Source of the DNA: Elusimicrobiota bacterium
GTDB lineage: Bacteria > CG03 > SLGR01 > JAFGSA01
Reading direction: 5' to 3'
Assembly (NCBI GenBank): GCA_016934855.1
Contig: JAFGSA010000020.1
Span: forward strand, 1 to 40,444
DNA length: 40,444 nt
Of the stretch, positions 16,526 to 22,349 are shown in pieces; position 1 is the stretch's first letter, and each line of letters opens with the position of its first letter. The notes beneath the pieces were generated by a model. It was not told where the DNA came from. It did not search any database and saw only the letters and a list, made by a program, of their open reading frames with translations. Position numbers and translations under genes: made by a program.

Positions 16526-17476
16526 TCATCCGGCGGGTCTCCTGCGTCCGACGGCTCTTCTTACCGCTTCCGCAATATCGGTGTCCTTCAGAGCGTATTT
16601 TGCCAGCAGCTCTTCCGGTTCGCCGGACTCCCCGAATGTATCTTTTACCGCGACCATCTCTACCGGCACGGGCATCTTCCGCGAAAGAACCTCGCAGACC
16701 GCGCTGCCCAGTCCCCCGTTTACCTGGTGTTCCTCGACCGTGACAACCGCCCCCGTCTTCCTCGCCGCATTTATGACGGCCTCCTCGTCCACGGGCTTTA
16801 AGGTATGCATGTTCACGACCATGGCAGATATGCCCGAGGTCTCCAGCATATCCGCAGCGGACAATGCCTCCCCGAGTATCAGACCGCAACCTATGATGAC
16901 GGCGTCCTTTCCTTCCCTGAGGATATTCGCTTTTCCTATCGTAAACGGGTCCGATTCTTTTGTAAGTATTTCGGACGCGGGGCGCGCCGTCCTCATGTAC
17001 ACGGGACCCCTGGACCTGCTTATCGCCCTGGTCGCCTTGGCTGCCTCTAGGGCATCGCACGGAGATATTACCTTCATATTAGGCAGCGCGCGCATTATCG
17101 CATAATCCTCCAGGCATTGGGCTGAACCGCCGTCCGGCCCCACAGTTATTCCCCCGTGCGAACCTACCAGTTTTACGTTCGCGTTGTTGTAGCATACGCA
17201 CATCCTTATCTGGTCGTATGCACGGTTCGTCATGAAGACTGCGAAAGAATTAGCAAATACCGTAAACCCCTCCAGGCTGAACCCGCAGGCGGCACCTATC
17301 ATGTCCTGCTCGGCTATCCCGTAAGTGTAGAACCTGTCGGGAAAAGCCTCCCTGAAAGCGAGTATCTTATTCGCGTCCTCCAGGTCTGCCGATACGACGA
17401 TAATATTCGGGTCTTCCTTTCCCAGTTCTGCGAGCGCCTTCCCGTAACCGTCCCTGATGGCTATCTTCTTATCCAT
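16526..17476 (-). CDS. Transketolase, C-terminal (pyrimidine-binding) subunit
   Basis: Second half of a split transketolase, an enzyme of the non-oxidative pentose-phosphate pathway that needs thiamine diphosphate. The 316 residues start with RDGYGKALAELG, then carry GIAEQDMIGAACGF with the catalytic glutamate (in E-Q), SHGGITVGPDGGSAQ and MHTLKPVDEEA of the C-terminal domain. It begins three bases after the N-terminal subunit stops. Together the two have about 593 residues, the usual total for two-gene transketolases in Archaea and many anaerobes. DXS is excluded because the subunits are separate and the motifs are of transketolase type. Confidence 0.93.
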   Translation of the reverse strand: MDKKIAIRDGYGKALAELGKEDPNIIVVSADLEDANKILAFREAFPDRFYTYGIAEQDMIGAACGFSLEGFTVFANSFAVFMTNRAYDQIRMCVCYNNANVKLVGSHGGITVGPDGGSAQCLEDYAIMRALPNMKVISPCDALEAAKATRAISRSRGPVYMRTARPASEILTKESDPFTIGKANILREGKDAVIIGCGLILGEALSAADMLETSGISAMVVNMHTLKPVDEEAVINAARKTGAVVTVEEHQVNGGLGSAVCEVLSRKMPVPVEMVAVKDTFGESGEPEELLAKYALKDTDIAEAVRRAVGRRRPAG

Positions 17477-17479
17477 TGG

Positions 17480-18313
17480 CTATACCTTCATATTTTCCAG
17501 CTCGGAAAGAGCCTTTTCCAGCTCGTCGTCAGAGGGGGCTTTGCCGTGCCACTTGGACTGCCCTTCCATGAAAGAGACGCCTTTTCCCTTGACGGTATTT
17601 GCTATTATGAAAGTGGGTCTACCCCCTGTAGCCCTGAATTCGTCGAATGCGCATTTTATCCCGAGCAGGTCATGCCCGTCTATCTCGATAGCATGCCACT
17701 TGAAATTTTCCAGTTTTTCCTTAAGCGGCTCCAGGTCTTTTATCTCCTTTACCGGACCGTTTTCCTGTATTTTATTGTAATCGAGAACTGCGCAAAGGTT
17801 ATCAAGCCCGAAGTTCCCGGCCGTCATCAGGGCCTCCCAGACGTTTCCCTCCTGCATCTCCCCGTCGCCGAGAAGGCAGTATATCCTCTCTCCGGATCTT
17901 TTGAGTCTTGCCCCGAGAGCCGCCCCGTGCGCCACAGAAAGCCCCTGTCCCAGCGAACCCGTGGAAAATTCGACCCCCGGTACTTTTACGTGGACGTGCC
18001 CCTGGAGAATGCTTCCGAGTTTTCTGAAGCGGTCTAGCTCCCCGCCGGAAAAATAGCCGCAGCCGGCCAGCGTGACATAGAGCGCCGGGCTGGCATGCCC
18101 TTTCGACATTATGAACTTATCCCTGCCGGGCCATGCCGGCTCCTTCGGCCTGTGCCTCATCTCGTAATAATAAAGCACGTTCAATATATCTATGCACGAC
18201 AGCGAACCGCCCGAATGACCGGATCCTGCCTTGTTGAGCATCAGCATTATCTCCTTCCTGAACTGCAGCGAACGCTTCCCGTATTCTTCCAAGTCGAATT
18301 TCCGTTCTGTCAT
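17480..18313 (-). CDS. Transketolase, N-terminal (thiamine-diphosphate) subunit
   Basis: First half of the split transketolase, 277 residues. It has the substrate/TPP histidine region AGSGHSGGSLS (31-40), the MSKGHASPALYV segment, the TPP-binding motif GDGEMQEGN (about 171-179) ending in the ALDYN-type strand (AVLDYNKIQ), and GHD near residue 206. The start follows AGGAAG. It lies 66 bases downstream of the sodN stop on the same strand, with no clear terminator between them. Read-through from the oxygen-defence operon is therefore possible; pentose-phosphate flux and oxidative stress are often linked, but that is inference. Confidence 0.93.
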   Translation of the reverse strand: MTERKFDLEEYGKRSLQFRKEIMLMLNKAGSGHSGGSLSCIDILNVLYYYEMRHRPKEPAWPGRDKFIMSKGHASPALYVTLAGCGYFSGGELDRFRKLGSILQGHVHVKVPGVEFSTGSLGQGLSVAHGAALGARLKRSGERIYCLLGDGEMQEGNVWEALMTAGNFGLDNLCAVLDYNKIQENGPVKEIKDLEPLKEKLENFKWHAIEIDGHDLLGIKCAFDEFRATGGRPTFIIANTVKGKGVSFMEGQSKWHGKAPSDDELEKALSELENMKV

Positions 18314-18379
18314 ATCTTCACTCTTCCTGTGTCATCCTTTCCTTTCACAGCGCGACCCTCTCTGCCGCAGAAACCCGGT

Positions 18380-18841
18380 TCAATCCTTAAAGTACAGGTC
18401 TTCGAACTCGCCCAGTTTCTTCCTGAGCATCCTGATGTTCCCGGCATCGAGCGACTGCTTTGTTTTCATAGCATACACCATGATGTTATGGAGCAGTTCC
18501 AGTTTCCTCGTATATTCGCCGTACGCCATACTGTCCTTTTCGTCAGCAGGCTTTATCCTCTGTGCCAGAAAGTACGATGAGACCACATTCATGATATCGT
18601 CAGCGTGTTCTTCCTTCGTGTTGATCCAGCGCACTATCTGGTTGTAATCCACTTCTTTTTCTTTCTCCAGCCTTCTGATCTCGCCGAAGGCTTTCTCTAT
18701 GGTCTCCGCATCCTCTTTTATGACCGCTATCCTTGCTTCGTCGCCATATATGCCGCAAGGCACCTGGCAATGGGCTCCCAGGCCAGGGGCCCTGAAAACA
18801 GCGATGAACGCAAAGATCAGCGCGATTCTCCAATATCTCAT
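18380..18841 (-). CDS. sodN: Nickel superoxide dismutase with signal peptide
   Basis: Disproportionates superoxide to oxygen and peroxide at a nickel site. The ATG at 18841 follows AAGGAGGA and gives 153 residues; a longer frame reaching 18952 has no ribosome site. Residues 1-23 form a signal peptide ending GLGA. Cleavage would leave His24 as the new N-terminus, followed by the nickel hook HCQVPCGIYGD: His24, Cys25, Cys29 and Tyr32 match His1, Cys2, Cys6 and Tyr9 of NiSOD, and only position 3 differs (Gln for Asp). The mature part is about 130 residues, helical and charged, close to the 117 of known NiSOD. It is the last gene of the superoxide operon. No dedicated SodX-type protease is present; signal peptidase could free the nickel ligand. 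Confidence 0.9.
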   Translation of the reverse strand: MRYWRIALIFAFIAVFRAPGLGAHCQVPCGIYGDEARIAVIKEDAETIEKAFGEIRRLEKEKEVDYNQIVRWINTKEEHADDIMNVVSSYFLAQRIKPADEKDSMAYGEYTRKLELLHNIMVYAMKTKQSLDAGNIRMLRKKLGEFEDLYFKD

Positions 18842-18915
18842 GATATAAATCCTCCTTAACTGCCTCTTCCATCCGGCCGCTGCATGCGCCCGAAGGCAGA
18901 AACTGCACGTATACC

Positions 18916-18930
18916 CCGCCCTGATGGCGG
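18916..18930. other. Small GC hairpin in the SOR-sodN spacer
   Basis: CCGCC-CTGAT-GGCGG forms a perfect five-base stem with a five-base loop inside the 117-base gap between the superoxide reductase and sodN. No T-run follows, so it is not a standard terminator. It could be an mRNA-processing or stabilising element that sets sodN level relative to the upstream genes. Confidence 0.35.
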
Positions 18931-18958
18931 CGATCCAGACGACCCGCGGCATCGCGAC

Positions 18959-19402
18959 TCAGAGGGCGGTTTCGGATATCCATTTGCCGTGGATATTGCA
19001 GCTCTCTATCACGGTCAGCTTTCCGCTGCCGCCCGCTTTCATATGTATACAGCCCGCAGGATTGAGTTTTTCGGGAGTCAGGTGGAGCCTTGCCAGGAAC
19101 TTATCGTCCAGGTAGAAATCCACGAACGTTATATAATGCTCGGGAAGCATCGGATGGACTATCTCCCCCATCCTGGCATGGACATCCAGACAACCCTCTG
19201 CGAGCGAGCAGCTCCTGTTGACGGTTATCAGGGGCACATGCTTCTTCTCTAGTTCCGTCATGTTCCCCGGGTCCGCCGGCAGCTTCAGCGCGTCTTCTTT
19301 TTCCGAGAAGCTCTTCCTGGGCGCCCCGCAGACAGGACACTTGTCCGGGAGCTCATTCAACAGATTGACATGGCCGCATACCTGGCAAACGTATTTTTTC
19401 AT
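18959..19402 (-). CDS. Superoxide reductase with N-terminal rubredoxin-type domain
   Basis: Reduces superoxide to peroxide in the cytoplasm without releasing oxygen. The 147 residues have two parts. Residues 1-30 form a rubredoxin-like metal site with two CxxC pairs (Cys6/Cys9, Cys22/Cys25). Residues 50-147 form the superoxide reductase barrel: KKHVPLI with His55, VHPMLPEHY with His83 and His89, and SCNIHGKW with Cys135 and His138. The spacings (six and three) equal those of neelaredoxin/desulfoferrodoxin. In the EKHVP motif an extra Lys gives EKKHVP, so Lys54 is kept but the Glu usually two before His is displaced. The start follows GGGAGG, ten bases after the desulforedoxin stop. Classical desulfoferrodoxin has a desulforedoxin head instead; here that head is a separate gene. 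Confidence 0.92.
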   Translation of the reverse strand: MKKYVCQVCGHVNLLNELPDKCPVCGAPRKSFSEKEDALKLPADPGNMTELEKKHVPLITVNRSCSLAEGCLDVHARMGEIVHPMLPEHYITFVDFYLDDKFLARLHLTPEKLNPAGCIHMKAGGSGKLTVIESCNIHGKWISETAL

Positions 19403-19412
19403 CGCTACCTCC

Positions 19413-19547
19413 CTATTTTCCTTCTTCGATCAGGTTCATCGGCTGATCGCAGCATACCAGTTCTCCACCGCCCACTTCCATGACCTTTACGGTGTTTCCG
19501 CAGACACCGCACTTATATACTTCGCCTTCTTTTTTCACGTAAGTCAT
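19413..19547 (-). CDS. Desulforedoxin (free-standing)
   Basis: Very small Fe(Cys)4 electron-transfer protein of 44 residues, found by hand translation. It has [14 protein letters not shown] with Cys13 and Cys16, then [12 protein letters not shown] with adjacent Cys32 and Cys33. This CxxC...CC pattern is diagnostic of desulforedoxin and of the desulfoferrodoxin N-terminal domain. The ATG follows AAGGAGGA by four bases. It sits directly between the 55-residue membrane protein and the rubredoxin-superoxide reductase, so it probably passes electrons to the reductase or is a relic of a split desulfoferrodoxin. Confidence 0.93.
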   Translation of the reverse strand: MTYVKKEGEVYKCGVCGNTVKVMEVGGGELVCCDQPMNLIEEGK

Positions 19548-19561
19548 ACTGTCCTCCTTCA

Positions 19562-19729
19562 TTAATGAAGCATTACTATCAGGGCATGTACTGTGGCGAT
19601 AACGGCCGTCAGCAATGCCAGCATAACGTGCTTTTTAAGTTTCCACCTCCTGATGCCGCTTATCACGGTCAGGAGCAGCGCCGAATATGTCATTATACCC
19701 AGCGGCTCTATTAATTTCCACAGTTCCAT
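19562..19729 (-). CDS. 55-residue two-helix membrane protein, possible haem-binding b-type fragment
   Basis: No named family recognised. Hand translation from the ATG at 19729, preceded by AAGGAG, gives 55 residues. Hydrophobic helices lie at about 9-24 ([16 protein letters not shown]) and about 34-53 ([20 protein letters not shown]), joined by a basic turn RRWKLKK. Histidines 35 and 48 fall on the second helix and its start, 13-14 residues apart, reminiscent of haem-ligand pairs in cytochrome b561 or ferric-reductase-like helices. Two copies would be needed for a four-helix haem site. It ends 14 bases before the desulforedoxin ATG, so it is in the superoxide operon. Membrane location is well supported; the haem idea is inference. 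Confidence 0.75.
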   Translation of the reverse strand: MELWKLIEPLGIMTYSALLLTVISGIRRWKLKKHVMLALLTAVIATVHALIVMLH

Positions 19730-19765
19730 AGGACGCTCCTTATTGTTTCCTGCCTTTAATACTTC

Positions 19766-19794
19766 TCTTTACATAAATATATTTAAAATATCAA
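19766..19794 (-). promoter_or_regulatory. Candidate internal promoter of the superoxide operon
   Basis: On the minus strand, TTGATA (19789-19794) and TAAAGA (19766-19771) are spaced by 17 bases in the AT-rich gap after the cysteine-rich gene. The -10 match is weak. It would allow the last four genes (membrane protein, desulforedoxin, superoxide reductase, NiSOD) to be made without the first three. Confidence 0.3.
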
Positions 19795-20057
19795 CTTTCC
19801 CTGCACTTCCTGTGGATATAGAGCCTCAGCGGACAATAGCATATGTAAGTCCCGTCGCCGAAAGTATCCGAGGCGAACTCGCAGTCGGCCGGCCTGTCTT
19901 CCATGCACATAAGGAAGGATTTGCCGAATTCGGCCGCCTTGCATATATTGCCGCAGCCGCCGTTCCTGCATCGGTATCCCTTGTTGCACTTTACCGCGCT
20001 TCTCTCTATGCTGCGTATTACCTCTTCAATCTTTTCCCGCTCGTTCTTCTCATTCAT
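19791..20057 (-). CDS. Cysteine-rich 88-residue protein, function unknown
   Basis: No family recognised with confidence. From the ATG at 20057 (AGGAAG upstream) the product has 88 residues with nine cysteines: 24, 30, 35, 39, 51, 59, 73, 75 and 85. A charged helix (1-20) precedes the cysteine-rich part, which includes CRNGGCGNIC, MCMEDRPADC and CYCPLRLYIHRKC. The pattern suggests metal or Fe-S binding rather than disulfides, because there is no signal peptide. A GTG start 12 codons upstream is in frame but lacks a ribosome site. It follows the ferredoxin-domain gene after 57 bases and belongs to the Rrf2-headed operon. A redox or metal-buffering role is inference from context. Confidence 0.75.
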   Translation of the reverse strand: MNEKNEREKIEEVIRSIERSAVKCNKGYRCRNGGCGNICKAAEFGKSFLMCMEDRPADCEFASDTFGDGTYICYCPLRLYIHRKCRES

Positions 20058-20114
20058 GGCATCACTTCCTGTACTTTTCCCCGGTTCCGGCACGACCGCA
20101 CGGCGAACCGCGCA

Positions 20115-20975
20115 TTACTGCTTTACGATCTCTCCCTTGATACCCACTTTTACCGCGCAGAACGGTATATTCTTTCCTGACTTCCTTATAGCGGACCGAA
20201 CCCCCGAAACCAGCCCGTGACAGCACGGCACTTCCATGTACAATACGGTTACGCTTTTCGGGTTTGACGTCTCAAAGAGGCCGGTCAGTTTTTCTATATA
20301 AAATTCTATATCGTCCAGCTTCGGGCATCCGATTATTACAACCCTGTACTTCACGAAATCGCCGTGGTAAGACGCATATGTAAACGGTACGCAGTCAGCC
20401 GTTATGAGCAGGTCGGCTCCCTTAAGATAAGGAGCCCCGGGATTTATCAGCATGAGCTGAACGGGCCAGTTTCTGAGCTCGGAACCGCTCTTTACTCTCA
20501 TATCTTCCCGCGTTTTACCTGCTTCTTTCTCTTTCTTTTCGCCCCATTCCATGGACAGCGATCCGGGACAGCCTCCCCCCGCATGAGAAGAGTGCACTCT
20601 TTTCACGAACTCTTCCAGGGGGAAATCGGCATTGTTCTCCTTCAGGTATTTCATGGCATCATGTAGATATTCCTTCTGTCCGTGTTCCTTAAGATGCATC
20701 AAATGGGCCTCTATAGTATTCCTGCCCGCCTTCACGATGTTCTTCATCACCTGCTTCTCGCTATAGGCTTCGGCCTCTCTTTCTTCGACCGATATGGCGG
20801 CGACGGGGCACGCCCCCAGGCACGCTCCCAGCCCGTCGCAGAAAAGATCGCTCACAAGGCGCGCCTTCCCGTCGATCAGCCTTAAAGCCCCCTCGGGACA
20901 GTCCGGTATACAGTTACCGCAGCCCGTACATTTCTCTTCGTCTATTTTTATTATTTTTCTTCTCTTGCCTGCCAT
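20115..20975 (-). CDS. Ferredoxin-domain protein (4Fe-4S) of an anaerobe-type family
   Basis: Cytoplasmic iron-sulfur protein of 286 residues. The N-terminus has one full 4Fe-4S motif, CTGCGNCIPDCP, and a second of the form CDGLGACLGACP that lacks the second of the usual four cysteines. A helical linker leads to a Gly-Cys motif, HAGGGCPGS, and a C-terminal domain with ADCVPFTYA, IGCPKLDD and MEVPCCHG cysteines. Proteins of this layout occur in anaerobes, often beside Rrf2 regulators and hybrid-cluster or rubrerythrin genes; their reaction is unknown to me. The ATG at 20975 is four bases after the rrf2 stop with GGGAG upstream; a longer start nine codons earlier overlaps rrf2. It could supply electrons to the superoxide reductase. 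Confidence 0.85.
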   Translation of the reverse strand: MAGKRRKIIKIDEEKCTGCGNCIPDCPEGALRLIDGKARLVSDLFCDGLGACLGACPVAAISVEEREAEAYSEKQVMKNIVKAGRNTIEAHLMHLKEHGQKEYLHDAMKYLKENNADFPLEEFVKRVHSSHAGGGCPGSLSMEWGEKKEKEAGKTREDMRVKSGSELRNWPVQLMLINPGAPYLKGADLLITADCVPFTYASYHGDFVKYRVVIIGCPKLDDIEFYIEKLTGLFETSNPKSVTVLYMEVPCCHGLVSGVRSAIRKSGKNIPFCAVKVGIKGEIVKQ

Positions 20976-20979
20976 GGGA

Positions 20980-21420
20980 TTACGCTCCCGCGTTATTCTC
21001 ACCTCTTCCTTTCATTTTTTTCTGCTCTTTTGCCAGGTCACTGAGACTGACCCGCAGGCTCTCTTTTATCGATTTCTCCACTTTTTTCCAGAGTTTCCTG
21101 GGAACGCACCTGGAAGACCTGGCGCACAGCTCGGGATCATCTACGCACTCCCTCACGGAAAGCCCTCCTTCGAGCGCGCTTACGATATCCGAGGCATAAA
21201 TGCTGTCTGCGGACCGCGAGAGTATATACCCGCTGTGCCCGCCGCCGGAATTCTTTACCAGCCCCGCCGATTTCAGGTTTGTTATGATCTGGTCCAGATA
21301 CTTAAGTGAAAGGTCCTGTCTCCTGCATATATCCTTCAGGAGCACCGGTCCCCTGGCGCAGTTGGCCGCCAGATCTATCATGGTTCTCATCCCGTACCTT
21401 GTCCTGCTCGATAACTTCAT
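20980..21420 (-). CDS. Rrf2/IscR-family transcription regulator with three cluster cysteines
   Basis: DNA-binding regulator of 146 residues. It starts MKLSSRTRYGMR, the standard Rrf2 opening, followed by the winged helix (about 10-70) with LSLKYLDQIITNLKSAGLV as recognition region and GGGHSGYIL as wing. Cys92, Cys99 and Cys105 are spaced almost as Cys92, Cys98 and Cys104 of IscR, so it probably binds a [2Fe-2S] cluster. It is first in an operon with Fe-S, desulforedoxin, superoxide reductase and NiSOD genes. The start has AGAGGGAG upstream. An inverted repeat over its own start point suggests self-repression. IscR, NsrR or RsrR are possible functional types; the neighbours favour a superoxide/Fe-S sensor. 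Confidence 0.92.
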   Translation of the reverse strand: MKLSSRTRYGMRTMIDLAANCARGPVLLKDICRRQDLSLKYLDQIITNLKSAGLVKNSGGGHSGYILSRSADSIYASDIVSALEGGLSVRECVDDPELCARSSRCVPRKLWKKVEKSIKESLRVSLSDLAKEQKKMKGRGENNAGA

Positions 21421-21437
21421 ATTTCTCCCTCTCTTTA

Positions 21438-21463
21438 TCTAGTAATTCTATCGGATAACTAGA
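21438..21463. promoter_or_regulatory. Inverted repeat, probable operator of the Rrf2 operon
   Basis: TCTAGTAAT at 21438-21446 pairs with ATAACTAGA at 21455-21463, eight of nine bases, around an eight-base spacer. It abuts the -10 box and covers the predicted start point, an ideal place for repression. Size and symmetry suit a dimeric Rrf2 protein. The nearest candidate regulator is the gene it precedes. Confidence 0.6.
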
Positions 21464-21492
21464 ATTATACAAATAAAAAAATTTTCTGTCAA
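21464..21492 (-). promoter_or_regulatory. Perfect consensus promoter of the superoxide-defence operon
   Basis: On the minus strand the -35 box is TTGACA (21487-21492) and the -10 box is TATAAT (21464-21469), both exact consensus, with a 17-base spacer. The -35 box overlaps the larE stop codon. The predicted leader is about 36 bases with a good ribosome site. Such a strong promoter implies high output when the repressor is released. Confidence 0.85.
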
Positions 21493-22349
21493 GCCCGGCC
21501 TCCGCCTCTTTTCATATCCCGCCTTTTCTTCTTCAATACTTCGTTCATGCTTCCGGACCTGAAACCCTCCATGTCCACCGACACGTATTTATACCCCGCT
21601 CTCTTTATATTCTCAAGGACTATTTCTCTCATTTCGCCGCCTGTGATTTCCGCGATCTGCGATATATCCGTTTCTATCCTCGCCGAATCACCGCGGCAAT
21701 GCCTTACCCTCACCGTTCTGATCCCCGCTTTTCTAAGGGACTCTTCGGCAGAACGGATCATCCCCAGTTTTTTCAGCGTTATCCTTTCCCCGTAAGGTAC
21801 TCTCGTGGCCAGGCATGAATAGGACTGCCTGTCGAAACCCTTAAGGCCCGAAAGCCGGGAAAGCTCCCTTATATCTTCCTTCCCCATACCCGCCTCCATC
21901 AGGGGATGCCTGACCGCATAGACAGCCGCCGCTTTCATCCCCGGCCGGTAATCATCGCGGTCATCTGTGTTTGTCCCGTCCGCGATACACTCTAAACCTG
22001 CCGCACGGGCAGCCTGCATCATGGCTGAATACATCTTCTTCTTGCACCAATAACATCTGGCAGGAGTGTTTCTGACAAAATTCCCGTCGCGCGTTACGTT
22101 TACATCCATTATAATATGCTTTATGCCGTGTTCGGCTGTGAAAGCACGCGCCCTGTCTGTTTCATCCGGAGGGTGCACGGGCGATACCGCCGTGAAAGCA
22201 GCGGCCCTGTCTTCGAGCATATCGTGAGCGGTTTTAAGAAGCAGCATGCTGTCCACTCCGCCTGAAAAGGCCACCAGCACCCCCTTCATTTTTCCCATGA
22301 TGCGTTCCAGCCTGTTTTTTTTATCAGACAGATTTTTTCTTATCTTCAT
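21489..22349 (-). CDS. larE: LarE-type sulfur transferase (nickel-pincer cofactor)
   Basis: ATP pyrophosphatase that donates sulfur to the nicotinic-acid-derived precursor of the nickel-pincer nucleotide. From the ATG at 22349 it has 286 residues. The PP-loop is SGGVDS (29-34). Cys99 and Cys102 in ARCYWCKKKMY, and Cys179 in SYSCLATRVPYG, are the three positions that hold a [4Fe-4S] cluster in cluster-type LarE; a single sacrificial cysteine type would keep only the last. larA, larB and larC are not in the window. It overlaps the end of the diguanylate cyclase gene by 26 bases. An ATG nine codons upstream also exists but lies deeper in that gene. Some members are of unknown substrate, so the nickel role is likely rather than proven. 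Confidence 0.87.
   Translation of the reverse strand: MKIRKNLSDKKNRLERIMGKMKGVLVAFSGGVDSMLLLKTAHDMLEDRAAAFTAVSPVHPPDETDRARAFTAEHGIKHIIMDVNVTRDGNFVRNTPARCYWCKKKMYSAMMQAARAAGLECIADGTNTDDRDDYRPGMKAAAVYAVRHPLMEAGMGKEDIRELSRLSGLKGFDRQSYSCLATRVPYGERITLKKLGMIRSAEESLRKAGIRTVRVRHCRGDSARIETDISQIAEITGGEMREIVLENIKRAGYKYVSVDMEGFRSGSMNEVLKKKRRDMKRGGGRA

Noticed and set aside
18314..18379. Terminator separating sodN from the transketolase genes
   Set aside because: I found no stable hairpin followed by T residues in the 66-base gap, so read-through remains possible.
18842..18952. 37-residue N-terminal extension of the NiSOD frame
   Set aside because: The ATG at 18841 has a strong Shine-Dalgarno site and starts a proper signal peptide; the extension would bury it.
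20058..20093. GTG start 12 codons upstream for the cysteine-rich protein
   Set aside because: It has no ribosome site, while the ATG at 20057 has AGGAAG at a suitable distance.
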